A stretch of 30,914 bases of DNA from Bacteroidota bacterium (GTDB lineage Bacteria > Bacteroidota > Bacteroidia > Bacteroidales > Rikenellaceae): positions 1 to 30,914 of the forward strand of contig JAEZPN010000118.1 of the NCBI GenBank assembly GCA_023413645.1, read 5' to 3'. The stretch's first letter is position 1; every line of letters begins with the position of its first letter. The position numbers and the translations under genes were made by a program. Shown piece after piece: positions 7,104 to 14,058 of this stretch. The notes under the pieces were generated by a model. It ran no database searches. It had not been told where the DNA came from and was given only the letters and a program-made list of their open reading frames with translations.

Positions 7104-7988
7104 CTATTTAGCGGTTTCACTCTTTACTGCTGCGGGTGCCTCCGCCTTGGGTGCTGCGGGTTCCTTGGGCAAACGCTCCATGTTCTTGATGTTGATAGCA
7201 CCTGTGGGGCACTCGTTCACACACTTACGGCAGAGCTTACACTTGTCGGGGTTGATGTACGCGAGGTAGCTGTCGATGGTGATAGCACCAAATGGGCACA
7301 CCTTAGCACACTTACCACAGCCAATACATCCCGCCTTGCAGACCTTCATAACCACAGAGCCACGATTCTTCGAGCGGCAAGCAACGTAGATAGCACGGTT
7401 CTTAGGCCACTTCTTACGCAACTCGATAAGGCCCTTAGGACATGTCTTAACACATGCACCACACGCTGTACACTTATCGGGGTCGATCTCCACGAGGCCA
7501 GTCTCTGGGTTGATGCTCATAGCACCGAACTTACACGCCTGCACACAGTCGCCATAGCCGATACAGCCGAAGGCACAGCCCGACTCGCCGATATAGAACG
7601 TGTTGACCACAGCACAGCTCAAAGCACCATCATAGTGGTTCACCTTGGGGCGCTTCTGGCAAGTACCACCACAGAGCATTGTAGCCACCATGGGGGCCTT
7701 CTCTGCAGCGCTCTTACCGAGGTAGCCTGCTATAGACTTCATCACGTCGCCACCAGCAACGGGGCAGTAGAGTGAGTCGATATTATCATTCTTAACCAAT
7801 GCCTCCGACATTGCGCGGCAGCCAGCGAAACCGCAACCGCCACAATTAGCACCAGGAAGCATCTTCTCCACCTCATCAATACGTGGGTCCTCTTCGACCT
7901 TAAACTTCTGAGCGACGAAATAGAGAATAACAGCCAATAGGGCACCCAACAAACTGAGTGTCAAAACTGTCAATACTAAAGGGTTCAT
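7104..7988 (-). CDS. rnfB: Multi-cluster ferredoxin subunit RnfB
   Basis: 294 residues: N-terminal membrane anchor (about 5-26), then the Fe-S domain with CGGCGFAGC (C49, C52, C57) and C75. Further ferredoxin clusters follow around C138-C152, C173/176/179/183, C221/224/227/231 and C250/253/256/260. This is the long, cluster-rich RnfB of anaerobes rather than the ~190-residue enterobacterial form. It is the entry point for electrons from reduced ferredoxin. The C-terminal 20 residues are a low-complexity Ala/Pro/Lys tail. The ATG overlaps the stop of the RseC-like gene as ATGA, which implies translational coupling. Confidence 0.96.
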   Translation of the reverse strand: MNPLVLTVLTLSLLGALLAVILYFVAQKFKVEEDPRIDEVEKMLPGANCGGCGFAGCRAMSEALVKNDNIDSLYCPVAGGDVMKSIAGYLGKSAAEKAPMVATMLCGGTCQKRPKVNHYDGALSCAVVNTFYIGESGCAFGCIGYGDCVQACKFGAMSINPETGLVEIDPDKCTACGACVKTCPKGLIELRKKWPKNRAIYVACRSKNRGSVVMKVCKAGCIGCGKCAKVCPFGAITIDSYLAYINPDKCKLCRKCVNECPTGAINIKNMERLPKEPAAPKAEAPAAVKSETAK

Positions 7989-8404
7989 AACTCTTTTATA
8001 ATTGTAAATTTTATCTTTTTATCAAACATCTTGCGCATGAGGTACAGCACCACATAGTAGAGCGACATCGCTGCCATCGAACTAAGTGCCGCTATGCCAT
8101 CCTCAACGCCAAAGGCCTTAGTGCCAAAGAGCACGCCGACCAAGACGATAAGAGGCAACACATAGCTCCACACAACCGAGATAAGGCCCATGCGCTTATG
8201 CTCAAGCGCAACGACAACCCTCTCACCTGGCGTGTACTCCGCGGCGTAGGGAGTCTTAACCACAATCTCACGCTTCTCGCCACGCTCGCCACATACGCTC
8301 TTGGCATGGCAACCAGCACATGCACTCTCGGGCATAACGCTAACGATAACCGTATCGTCAGCAACACTCTCCACCACACCTCTATGCTGCAAAGAAGAAC
8401 TCAT
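7985..8404 (-). CDS. RseC/MucC-family membrane protein (SoxR-reducing system type)
   Basis: 139 residues. The cytoplasmic N-terminal part carries C29-x2-C32-x5-C38 (CAGCHAKSVC), a likely Fe-S or metal site. Two membrane helices follow (about 75-93 and 105-122). This is the RseC/MucC family, which in Escherichia coli acts with Rsx to keep SoxR reduced and in anaerobes is regularly encoded beside rnf. Here it directly precedes rnfB with a 4-bp ATGA overlap and follows nadE by 24 bp. A role in assembly or regulation of Rnf fits the context, but the sequence does not show which. Confidence 0.85.
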   Translation of the reverse strand: MSSSLQHRGVVESVADDTVIVSVMPESACAGCHAKSVCGERGEKREIVVKTPYAAEYTPGERVVVALEHKRMGLISVVWSYVLPLIVLVGVLFGTKAFGVEDGIAALSSMAAMSLYYVVLYLMRKMFDKKIKFTIIKEL

Positions 8405-8428
8405 AACCTACCTAACCAATCGGATTGC

Positions 8429-10015
8429 TTAGTCGCAGTAGTGGTTTACCAAAGGCATCAACCACTCGTGGCCAAAGGCACAGGGTGAGAGACGCAACAC
8501 GGGAGGGAACTGATAGCGCTTCTTCTCGTTCTCCATAACCATCTTGTGGATCTTCTCCACAACTGCCGAGTCGAAGCCGGCGTTGATAATCTCCTCGCGG
8601 TGCTGCTTCTTCTCAATCATGCGGAACAAGATAGCGTCGATAACCTCGTAGTGGGGCAAGTGGTCGCTATCCTTCTGGTTGGGGCGCAACTCCGACGATG
8701 GTTCCTTGTCGATGATAGCATCGGGGATAACGTCGCCAAATGTAGCGTTGATGAAGCGTGCCAAATCATAAATCTCGCCCTTATACAAGTCGCCTGTGGG
8801 ACTGAAAGTACCTGCAGTGTCTCCATAGAGCGTACACCAGCCGAGGGCATTCTCGCTCTTGTTTGACGAGTTGAGGAGCATATAGCCAGTCTTATTCTGA
8901 AGGGCCATAAGCATTGTTGTACGGATACGTGTCTGGATGTTCTCCTCCGTAGCATCGAACTCCGTACCACCGATAACGGGCTGGAGCGTGCCTACCATAG
9001 CGTTGTATGCCTCGATGATGGGCAATACGCTATACTCTACGCCGAGGTTCTCTGCCAAACGCTTCGCATCCTCTACACTGTCGTTTGGCGTAAAGGGTGA
9101 TGGCATGAGCAATACGCGAACATTCTCCTTGCCGAGTGCGCCTACAGCGATGCAAGCAACAACCGCCGAGTCGATACCACCCGAGAGACCCACACAAGCC
9201 TTTGTGTAGCCGTTCTTGTGGAAGTAGTCGCGTGTGCCGAGACATGCCGCCTCGTAGACCATGCGAGTACGGTCGTTGTAGGTTGTCAATGGCACCTCAA
9301 AGGGCTTGTTCTCGGCCGCAGTGTCGAAGATGCGCATATCCTCCTTGAAGCTCTCGAGCATCATAACGAGGTGGCCATCACGATCAAGAATACCCGATGT
9401 ACCATCGTAGACAATATCGCCCGAGCCACCCACCTGGTTCATAAGGATGAGACTTGTACCCTCAGAGAATGCCAAGCGGCTCATCTTCTCGAAGCGGCGT
9501 GTCATGATGCCCTTACCATAGCGGCGTGCGTTGATTGAGATGATAGCGTCTACATCCTCATCAATCTCATGCATGCGACTGAGGTCGTCGCCGACTACGA
9601 CACGCAGAGTACAATCCTTAATGCGGATTGTCTGACTACCGATTGACGAGCCAACGATATAACCCATCTCGCGACGTGCTGTAACATGGCGCTTGCCGAT
9701 GTACTCGATGTTGCCGTCTGCGTCGATGTATGCCGCAGCACTGATGGGACCCTCAGCAGTGAGGTAGGGAGTACCCACAATCGCTGCGATGCCCTTGCAG
9801 TGGTTAGCGATAGTTTCGACAGCCTCCTCGCAGAGTGTGAGGAATGTTGTCTTTGTGAGCAAGCCATAGGCGGGAGTACCCGACACAGCAAACTCAGCAA
9901 ACACAGCGAGGTCGGCACCCTGCTGCTTAGCCTCGTTTATGGCTGCAATAATTTTTGTTGTGTTGGCCTTGATATCGCCAACGGTGAAGTTAAGCTGTGC
10001 TAATGCAATCTTCAT
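8429..10015 (-). CDS. nadE: NAD+ synthetase with degenerate glutaminase domain
   Basis: 528 residues, two domains. The C-terminal synthetase is intact: P-loop SGGIDS at 278-283, KSENALGWCTLYGD, and SSELRPNQKDSDHLP. It makes NAD+ from deamido-NAD+ with ATP. The N-terminal domain has the nitrilase/carbon-nitrogen hydrolase fold (residues 1 to about 250) with the expected Glu (E41, in FAEFAVSG) and a Lys candidate (K108). The nucleophile motif normally read as ICEDLW is VGDDLS here, with Gly142 where the catalytic Cys should be. By sequence the enzyme should not hydrolyse glutamine and would depend on free ammonia. It is the first gene of the Rnf operon, so the NAD+ maker is co-transcribed with an NAD+ reducer. 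Confidence 0.93.
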   Translation of the reverse strand: MKIALAQLNFTVGDIKANTTKIIAAINEAKQQGADLAVFAEFAVSGTPAYGLLTKTTFLTLCEEAVETIANHCKGIAAIVGTPYLTAEGPISAAAYIDADGNIEYIGKRHVTARREMGYIVGSSIGSQTIRIKDCTLRVVVGDDLSRMHEIDEDVDAIISINARRYGKGIMTRRFEKMSRLAFSEGTSLILMNQVGGSGDIVYDGTSGILDRDGHLVMMLESFKEDMRIFDTAAENKPFEVPLTTYNDRTRMVYEAACLGTRDYFHKNGYTKACVGLSGGIDSAVVACIAVGALGKENVRVLLMPSPFTPNDSVEDAKRLAENLGVEYSVLPIIEAYNAMVGTLQPVIGGTEFDATEENIQTRIRTTMLMALQNKTGYMLLNSSNKSENALGWCTLYGDTAGTFSPTGDLYKGEIYDLARFINATFGDVIPDAIIDKEPSSELRPNQKDSDHLPHYEVIDAILFRMIEKKQHREEIINAGFDSAVVEKIHKMVMENEKKRYQFPPVLRLSPCAFGHEWLMPLVNHYCD

Positions 10016-10081
10016 ATCTTGATGTCTAATATTTTCTCTCGAAAATTACCATCCTATACCATAGGTATAGTTACTCGGGCG

Positions 10082-10089
10082 CAAAGGTA
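10082..10089 (-). promoter_or_regulatory. Candidate promoter of the nadE-rnf operon
   Basis: The minus strand reads TACCTTTG, a full match to TAnnTTTG, 66 bp upstream of the nadE ATG. The region above it is AT-rich but shows no TTTG at standard spacing. No other promoter-like box is seen inside the operon, so it may drive all eight genes. Confidence 0.5.
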
Positions 10090-10174
10090 GTAAAAAAATA
10101 TCTATTTCTTGCAGTTTTTACAAAAATTTATTATATTAAAGCGCACGACAAAACCAATGACCAAAAATAGAAAA

Positions 10175-10202
10175 TCGAGTCGTTAAAAATAACACGACTC
10201 GA
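10175..10202 (-). terminator. Terminator after the Omp85-like gene
   Basis: Perfect 9-bp inverted repeat TCGAGTCGT / ACGACTCGA with a 10-nt loop. On the minus strand it is followed by TTTTCTATTTTT. It lies 40 bp past the stop of the gene at 10243. Confidence 0.75.
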
Positions 10203-10242
10203 CGACCCAAATAAATTATAGATTTCGCTAAATTTTCGACAC

Positions 10243-11433
10243 TTAAAAGGCCTCGGTATATCCCACGATAAAGGCGTGACAGTTGCGACCAAAGCCACAA
10301 TCTATGCGTACCAACGAGGTGGGATTGAAGTACCAGCGAATGCCGGCACCATATGTGGGAAGCACCCTTATCCACGCCACGGGGTCACCCTCCGAGAATA
10401 TCGTTCCGCAGCCTCCCCAGCCCGCAATAACAAGACCCTCCCAGACCCTCTGTCGCAGTTCTAATTGTGCAGTTGCCAGCGCATTACCATTAAAGCGTCC
10501 GAGGTAATAACCACGCATGCGACTATCTCCACCAAGCATCGAGCGACACATCCACGGAGTATTTCGAGAGTGGTACTCACTATAGAGGTCGAGAGCCAAG
10601 AGTCCACCACGCCACAAAGGTTGGTACCAATCCACCACAGCACTTACCTCATGCAAGACCCCTCCAATATTGTTAAACACTTTGGGGGAGACCTTATACT
10701 CCGCAGCGAGAGTTACTCCGCGCGTGAGGTTTATATCCTCCGTACGGCATGTTGTATACTCCACGCCTATACCTATGCCAAACGCCGAGATGCGACCCAC
10801 CTCACCCGATATAATCTCCGAAGTATAGGCATCGACACTAACAATATTTTTATTAATATAATCTCCTCTAACTCCAATAGTTAGACCATGCGTAACAGTG
10901 AAATCGTAGAGGATGTAGGCACCATAATTTCGCGCTCTATATTCGCCATAGCTACCCTGCAGAGAGGTAACATAGTCAAGGCCATATAGGCGGCAGTTGT
11001 CTAATGCATACGAGCCTCCATAGCCAAGCCTATGTCGTGTACCTAAGTGGTTAACACCATCGAGGCTAACACCATAGCACCCCTTCAACGATGCCGAGGC
11101 ACTCAACGATAGCGAATGTGGCGACGAGACACCCGACGTGCGATAGTGTAGCGTCGCTACGCCCGCTAAGCGCCATCCCGTACTCTCGGAGTAGGATGGT
11201 GCACCAACAGCCGTGAACTTCACCTCGCGAGGATCATCCTCCGCATATGTAAGGTAATCATTAAGACGAAGACCAAACCCCTCGATACCCGTCTGGGCAC
11301 GAGAGGTTTGGTCTATTGGTGTATAAGTATATGTGACGGTATCTTGGTTTATGACCACCTGCTCAGGACTCTGCGCCGAGAGCGTGCCTGCGGCAAATGC
11401 CACAGCTATGGCCACAACAAGACCACGCAACAT
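10243..11433 (-). CDS. Short Omp85/BamA-TamA-type outer-membrane barrel protein
   Basis: 396 residues with a signal peptide (about 1-20, ending LSAQS). The rest is alternating beta-strand sequence ending in an aromatic C-terminal residue (Phe396), as expected for an outer-membrane barrel. Near the C-terminus GGDSRMRGYYLGR (302-314) matches the VRGF/Y loop-6 motif of the Omp85 superfamily, followed by strand pattern AQLELRQRVWEGL and a G-rich stretch. The N-terminal 50 residues are too short for a POTRA domain. It is probably a Bacteroidetes POTRA-less Omp85 relative of unknown cargo; a role in lipid or surface-protein export is possible but not shown. It lies 6 bp after the YtfJ-like gene and is co-transcribed with it. 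Confidence 0.8.
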   Translation of the reverse strand: MLRGLVVAIAVAFAAGTLSAQSPEQVVINQDTVTYTYTPIDQTSRAQTGIEGFGLRLNDYLTYAEDDPREVKFTAVGAPSYSESTGWRLAGVATLHYRTSGVSSPHSLSLSASASLKGCYGVSLDGVNHLGTRHRLGYGGSYALDNCRLYGLDYVTSLQGSYGEYRARNYGAYILYDFTVTHGLTIGVRGDYINKNIVSVDAYTSEIISGEVGRISAFGIGIGVEYTTCRTEDINLTRGVTLAAEYKVSPKVFNNIGGVLHEVSAVVDWYQPLWRGGLLALDLYSEYHSRNTPWMCRSMLGGDSRMRGYYLGRFNGNALATAQLELRQRVWEGLVIAGWGGCGTIFSEGDPVAWIRVLPTYGAGIRWYFNPTSLVRIDCGFGRNCHAFIVGYTEAF

Positions 11434-11439
11434 AGTCTA

Positions 11440-11964
11440 TTAGCGCAACTTGTCTGCCGCGTTGATAAAGCGCTGCTGCTCCTCCTTCGACATCTCTCCC
11501 TTAGAGATGTAAACGAGCTCACCAGCCTTGTTTACAAGCATGATTACGAACTTATCGTTGCAATCACCCAAGCGCCATGCACTTGAAACCCAGTGATCGG
11601 GGTCGCAGAGGATTGTAGCACCATTCTTTGCTGTACGCGACTCAGCAATCTGACGGATTACTGCATCGGGCACAGGATACCATGAGTCCTTAAGGTTGAT
11701 AATACCGAAGCCCTCGATGTTGGGACCTGCAAGACGCTTAGTCTCCTCGATGTGTGTGATGAACTCATCGTTCTGCTTGGGAACATCGGGATCTACATAG
11801 AAGATCATCAAGTTCTTCTCACCCCACCAAGGCAAACGTGCCTTCTTAGCGCTGAGATCCTGCACCTCAACGTTACGAACACGACGAGGCAATGACTGAG
11901 CCTCTGCACTTACAGAGAAGAGCATAACGGCTGTAAAAACAAGAAGTAATGCTTTAATTTTCAT
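11440..11964 (-). CDS. YtfJ-like periplasmic thioredoxin-fold protein
   Basis: 174 residues from the ATG at 11964. This start is chosen because it begins a clean signal peptide (MKIKALLLVF to SAEAQ); the open frame extends 38 codons further upstream without a sensible start. The mature part resembles E. coli YtfJ: a thioredoxin-like strand NLMIFYVDPD, then a W-R-L-G stretch (130-133), a VIMLVNKAGELVYISKG hairpin, and a C-terminal SKEEQQRFINAADKL helix. Its two Cys (120, 135) are not a CxxC pair, so a disulfide-reducing role is not supported. Function unknown. First gene of a two-gene unit with the Omp85-like barrel. Confidence 0.75.
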   Translation of the reverse strand: MKIKALLLVFTAVMLFSVSAEAQSLPRRVRNVEVQDLSAKKARLPWWGEKNLMIFYVDPDVPKQNDEFITHIEETKRLAGPNIEGFGIINLKDSWYPVPDAVIRQIAESRTAKNGATILCDPDHWVSSAWRLGDCNDKFVIMLVNKAGELVYISKGEMSKEEQQRFINAADKLR

Positions 11965-12009
11965 AATATGATTTGATTTAATTTTAACTACATTTTGACG
12001 TAAGTTCCG

Positions 12010-12017
12010 CAAAGGTA
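12010..12017 (-). promoter_or_regulatory. -7 box for the YtfJ-like/Omp85 unit
   Basis: The minus strand reads TACCTTTG, 45 bp upstream of the ATG at 11964. No TTTG at the standard spacing; one appears 28 bp further up, which is too far. Confidence 0.5.
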
Positions 12018-12158
12018 GGAAAAATATCGCTAAATACCTACACTTCAAATGTAACAATTTGACCATATATTGTCCCAATAGTCAAACAATAGAGCAATGA
12101 TTCAACCAACACTAACTTTTACTAAATGAACGGGGATGGAATAATTCTCAAAAATTGT

Positions 12159-12166
12159 TATATTTG
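12159..12166 (+). promoter_or_regulatory. -7 box for the tyrosine phosphatase
   Basis: TATATTTG matches TAnnTTTG, 20 bp before the ATG at 12187. The -33 position has no TTTG. It forms a divergent promoter region with the box at 12010-12017. Confidence 0.5.
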
Positions 12167-12186
12167 CATTAAAATATTCCACAACA

Positions 12187-12669
12187 ATGAAACAAAGAAT
12201 ACTTTTTGTCTGTTTGGGCAACATCTGTCGCTCGCCCGCAGCAGAGGCAATGATGCAGGTATTAGTCGAGCGTAATGGTCTCACTGAGAGTATCCACCTC
12301 GACTCAGCAGGAACATATGGAGGCCATAGCGGCGAGCGCTCCGACCCACGCATGCGACGTGCTGCCGAGGCTCGCGGTATACCCATGACACACCGTGCAC
12401 GCCAAGTACGCGAGGAGGACTTCGAGCGCTTCGACATGATTATCGCCATGGACGACAGCAACTATGAAAACCTATTCCGCCTCGCCCCCAACCGCGACTA
12501 CCACGTCAAAATCTACCGTTTTCGCGAGTTCTTGCGCCGCCACAAGGAGTGGTCACACATCCCCGACCCCTACTACGAGGGTCACGAGGGATTTGAGCTT
12601 GTTCTCGACCTATTGGAGGATGGATGTAGCACCCTTATTGAGCAACTCAAGAGCGGTGAGATTAAATAG
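12187..12669 (+). CDS. Low-molecular-weight protein tyrosine phosphatase
   Basis: 160 residues, normal family length. The P-loop CLGNICRSP puts the nucleophile at Cys9 and the phosphate-binding Arg at Arg15. The general-acid Asp is Asp127 in IPDPYY. It removes phosphate from protein phosphotyrosine in the cytoplasm. Relatives in Bacteroidetes are often linked to capsule kinases, but no kinase or capsule gene is nearby, so its substrate is open. It is a single gene between its own promoter box and the hairpin at 12686. The paired Tyr129-Tyr130 after the DP motif is the site that tyrosine kinases modify in some homologues. Confidence 0.93.
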   Translation: MKQRILFVCLGNICRSPAAEAMMQVLVERNGLTESIHLDSAGTYGGHSGERSDPRMRRAAEARGIPMTHRARQVREEDFERFDMIIAMDDSNYENLFRLAPNRDYHVKIYRFREFLRRHKEWSHIPDPYYEGHEGFELVLDLLEDGCSTLIEQLKSGEIK

Positions 12670-12685
12670 ATGACACAAAAAAAGT

Positions 12686-12725
12686 AGAGCTATTCAACGT
12701 ATGCTGAATAGCTCTATACTTTTCT
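12686..12725. terminator. Bidirectional terminator between phosphatase gene and rpmH
   Basis: Perfect 11-bp stem AGAGCTATTCA / TGAATAGCTCT (12686-12715) with an 8-nt loop. It is flanked by an A-run on the left and ACTTTTCT on the right, so it can terminate both converging genes. Confidence 0.85.
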
Positions 12726-12750
12726 ACAACGAACTGTCGAAACCTATCGA

Positions 12751-12912
12751 CTAGTTGTACTTGAATGTTGCCTCGTCTGATACAGTCAACTTCTTGCGAC
12801 CCTTTGCGCGACGTGCAGCCAATACCTTACGGCCATTGGCAGTAGCCATTCTCTGACGGAAACCGTGCTTGTTGATGCGCTTACGGCGAGAAGGCTGATA
12901 AGTTCTTTTCAT
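12751..12912 (-). CDS. rpmH: 50S ribosomal protein L34
   Basis: 53 residues read from the minus strand, beginning MKRTYQPSRRKRINKHGF and continuing with QRMATANGRKVLAARRAKG and KKLTVSD, unmistakable L34. It is very basic, as expected for a protein buried in 23S rRNA. An in-frame ATG two codons upstream (12918) would add Met-Ala; I prefer the start that matches the near-universal MKRT beginning. It has its own strong promoter at 12984-13014 and converges on the phosphatase gene. The dnaA, rnpA or yidC neighbours often found beside rpmH in other phyla are absent. Confidence 0.97.
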   Translation of the reverse strand: MKRTYQPSRRKRINKHGFRQRMATANGRKVLAARRAKGRKKLTVSDEATFKYN

Positions 12913-12983
12913 TGCCATAGTACTATCTGTTTTTTATTGTTTTGTCCTACAAATAACTCGTTTAGTGCTTCTTTTGCGAGGTG

Positions 12984-13014
12984 CAAAGGTACAACCTTTT
13001 TTTATAATTGCAAA
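12984..13014 (-). promoter_or_regulatory. rpmH: Full Bacteroidetes promoter of rpmH
   Basis: On the minus strand TTTG (13011-13014), a 19-bp spacer, then TACCTTTG (12984-12991). Both elements and the spacing fit the Bacteroidetes sigma-ABfr consensus. The 5' untranslated region would be about 65 nt. Confidence 0.75.
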
Positions 13015-13111
13015 TAAAACTCGAAAAAAATCAATCTTTTCGGGCAATATTCAATAATTATCTGCTATAAATTGACACAGCAACCCCTAAAAAAAGAGTC
13101 GATACTACACC

Positions 13112-13435
13112 CTATTCGTAGTAGTATTCATCATATTCCTCATGCAACGCACTTATCACCAAAGCCTCGCATGCTTCAACTGCATCGATGATGCGATCGC
13201 TGTGCTTTTCCACAGCCTTCTCGACCTCATCCCTCTCTTGGCCCTCGAACGACTCACACCACTCTCCGAAATCCTGAAGTTCAGTAGCCGCAGCATCAAC
13301 ATCACCCGCCTCAACGGCATTCTCAATCTTTGCAATGCGCTCCAAAACCTGATCCTCAATAGTATTAGACTCATTTGTTGTTCCACAAGCTACAGCGAGT
13401 AATGCAACTGCCAAAATCGCAACCAACTTCTTCAT
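13112..13435 (-). CDS. Small acidic lipoprotein, function unknown
   Basis: 107 residues. The signal peptide ends LLAVAC with Cys17 as likely lipid-attachment residue; the nuclease lipoprotein at 14059 has the same V-A-C ending. The mature part is strongly acidic and predicted helical (residues 27-95), rich in Glu, Asp and Ala, and ends in a Tyr/Glu-rich tail (EEYDEYYYE). I recognise no domain. It is last in the cdd-rluA-dtd-nuclease-DUF4924 cluster, 45 bp behind DUF4924, so it may be co-transcribed. No clear terminator follows; 12919-13111 otherwise holds only the rpmH promoter and leader. Confidence 0.7.
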   Translation of the reverse strand: MKKLVAILAVALLAVACGTTNESNTIEDQVLERIAKIENAVEAGDVDAAATELQDFGEWCESFEGQERDEVEKAVEKHSDRIIDAVEACEALVISALHEEYDEYYYE

Positions 13436-13480
13436 AATTAAATAGATTTTTTAATATTTTATTTCACTACACGTTGTCCA

Positions 13481-14032
13481 CTAATCCTCGAATAGGTTGA
13501 TTTCGCCACGCTCAACCTTGCCGTGCATGGCTGCCAACTCACCTATAGCGGGCGAGATTACTGCCAACGTATCCTCGATAGCGCGCTCACCACCACCCTT
13601 GATGCGGTAGAGCATCGCAGCATACAGGGCGCGGAAGCATAGTTCCGTGTCGCTTATCTCATCGTTGTCGAGAATTGTGCGTAGGCGTGGCAGCTCCGCA
13701 GCGAGGCCTGCATACGTTCCTCGATAGTGCTCACCAACGGGGAGCTTCATAAGCTGAAGGTGGAGGTTGTGCAGATCGGCAACAAGGTGGAGCGTATGGT
13801 CAATATGACCCTTCTCCTCCTTACCCTCCTTGCGTAGGAGCTCCACAATCTGCATATACCAGTTAAATATATTCTCCTTCTGCTGCTCGTCCGCACCCTC
13901 CACTCTCGCAACAAGTGTTGAGTAGATAGCCTCGGGACTAAACTGCAAGGCGCGCAACAGGTCTTCAATCTGCCATAGGTAGAGGATATACTCTGCGATA
14001 TTCTCCCTACGTTTCTGTAATGCTATAAGCAT
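13481..14032 (-). CDS. DUF4924 family protein
   Basis: 183 residues, soluble and mostly helical, with no signal peptide. The N-terminus (MLIALQKRRENIAEYILYLW then QIEDLLRAL) is typical of DUF4924, a Bacteroidetes-restricted family of unknown function. Conserved helices with R-x-x-N-x-A-E-Y and W-Q-x-E-D-L are visible. Family length is normal. It lies 26 bp downstream of the nuclease lipoprotein gene and 45 bp upstream of the small lipoprotein gene. The family name comes from recall of its characteristic start, not from a search. Confidence 0.75.
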   Translation of the reverse strand: MLIALQKRRENIAEYILYLWQIEDLLRALQFSPEAIYSTLVARVEGADEQQKENIFNWYMQIVELLRKEGKEEKGHIDHTLHLVADLHNLHLQLMKLPVGEHYRGTYAGLAAELPRLRTILDNDEISDTELCFRALYAAMLYRIKGGGERAIEDTLAVISPAIGELAAMHGKVERGEINLFED

Positions 14033-14058
14033 ACTATTAATATTATATAGGTTTACAA

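Noticed and set aside
11965..12078. 38-codon N-terminal extension of the YtfJ-like protein
   Set aside because: The internal ATG at 11964 starts a proper signal peptide, and the extension overlaps the promoter box at 12010-12017.
12102..12461. 119-codon open frame on the minus strand
   Set aside because: Antisense to the tyrosine phosphatase, whose CX5R and DP motifs are intact.
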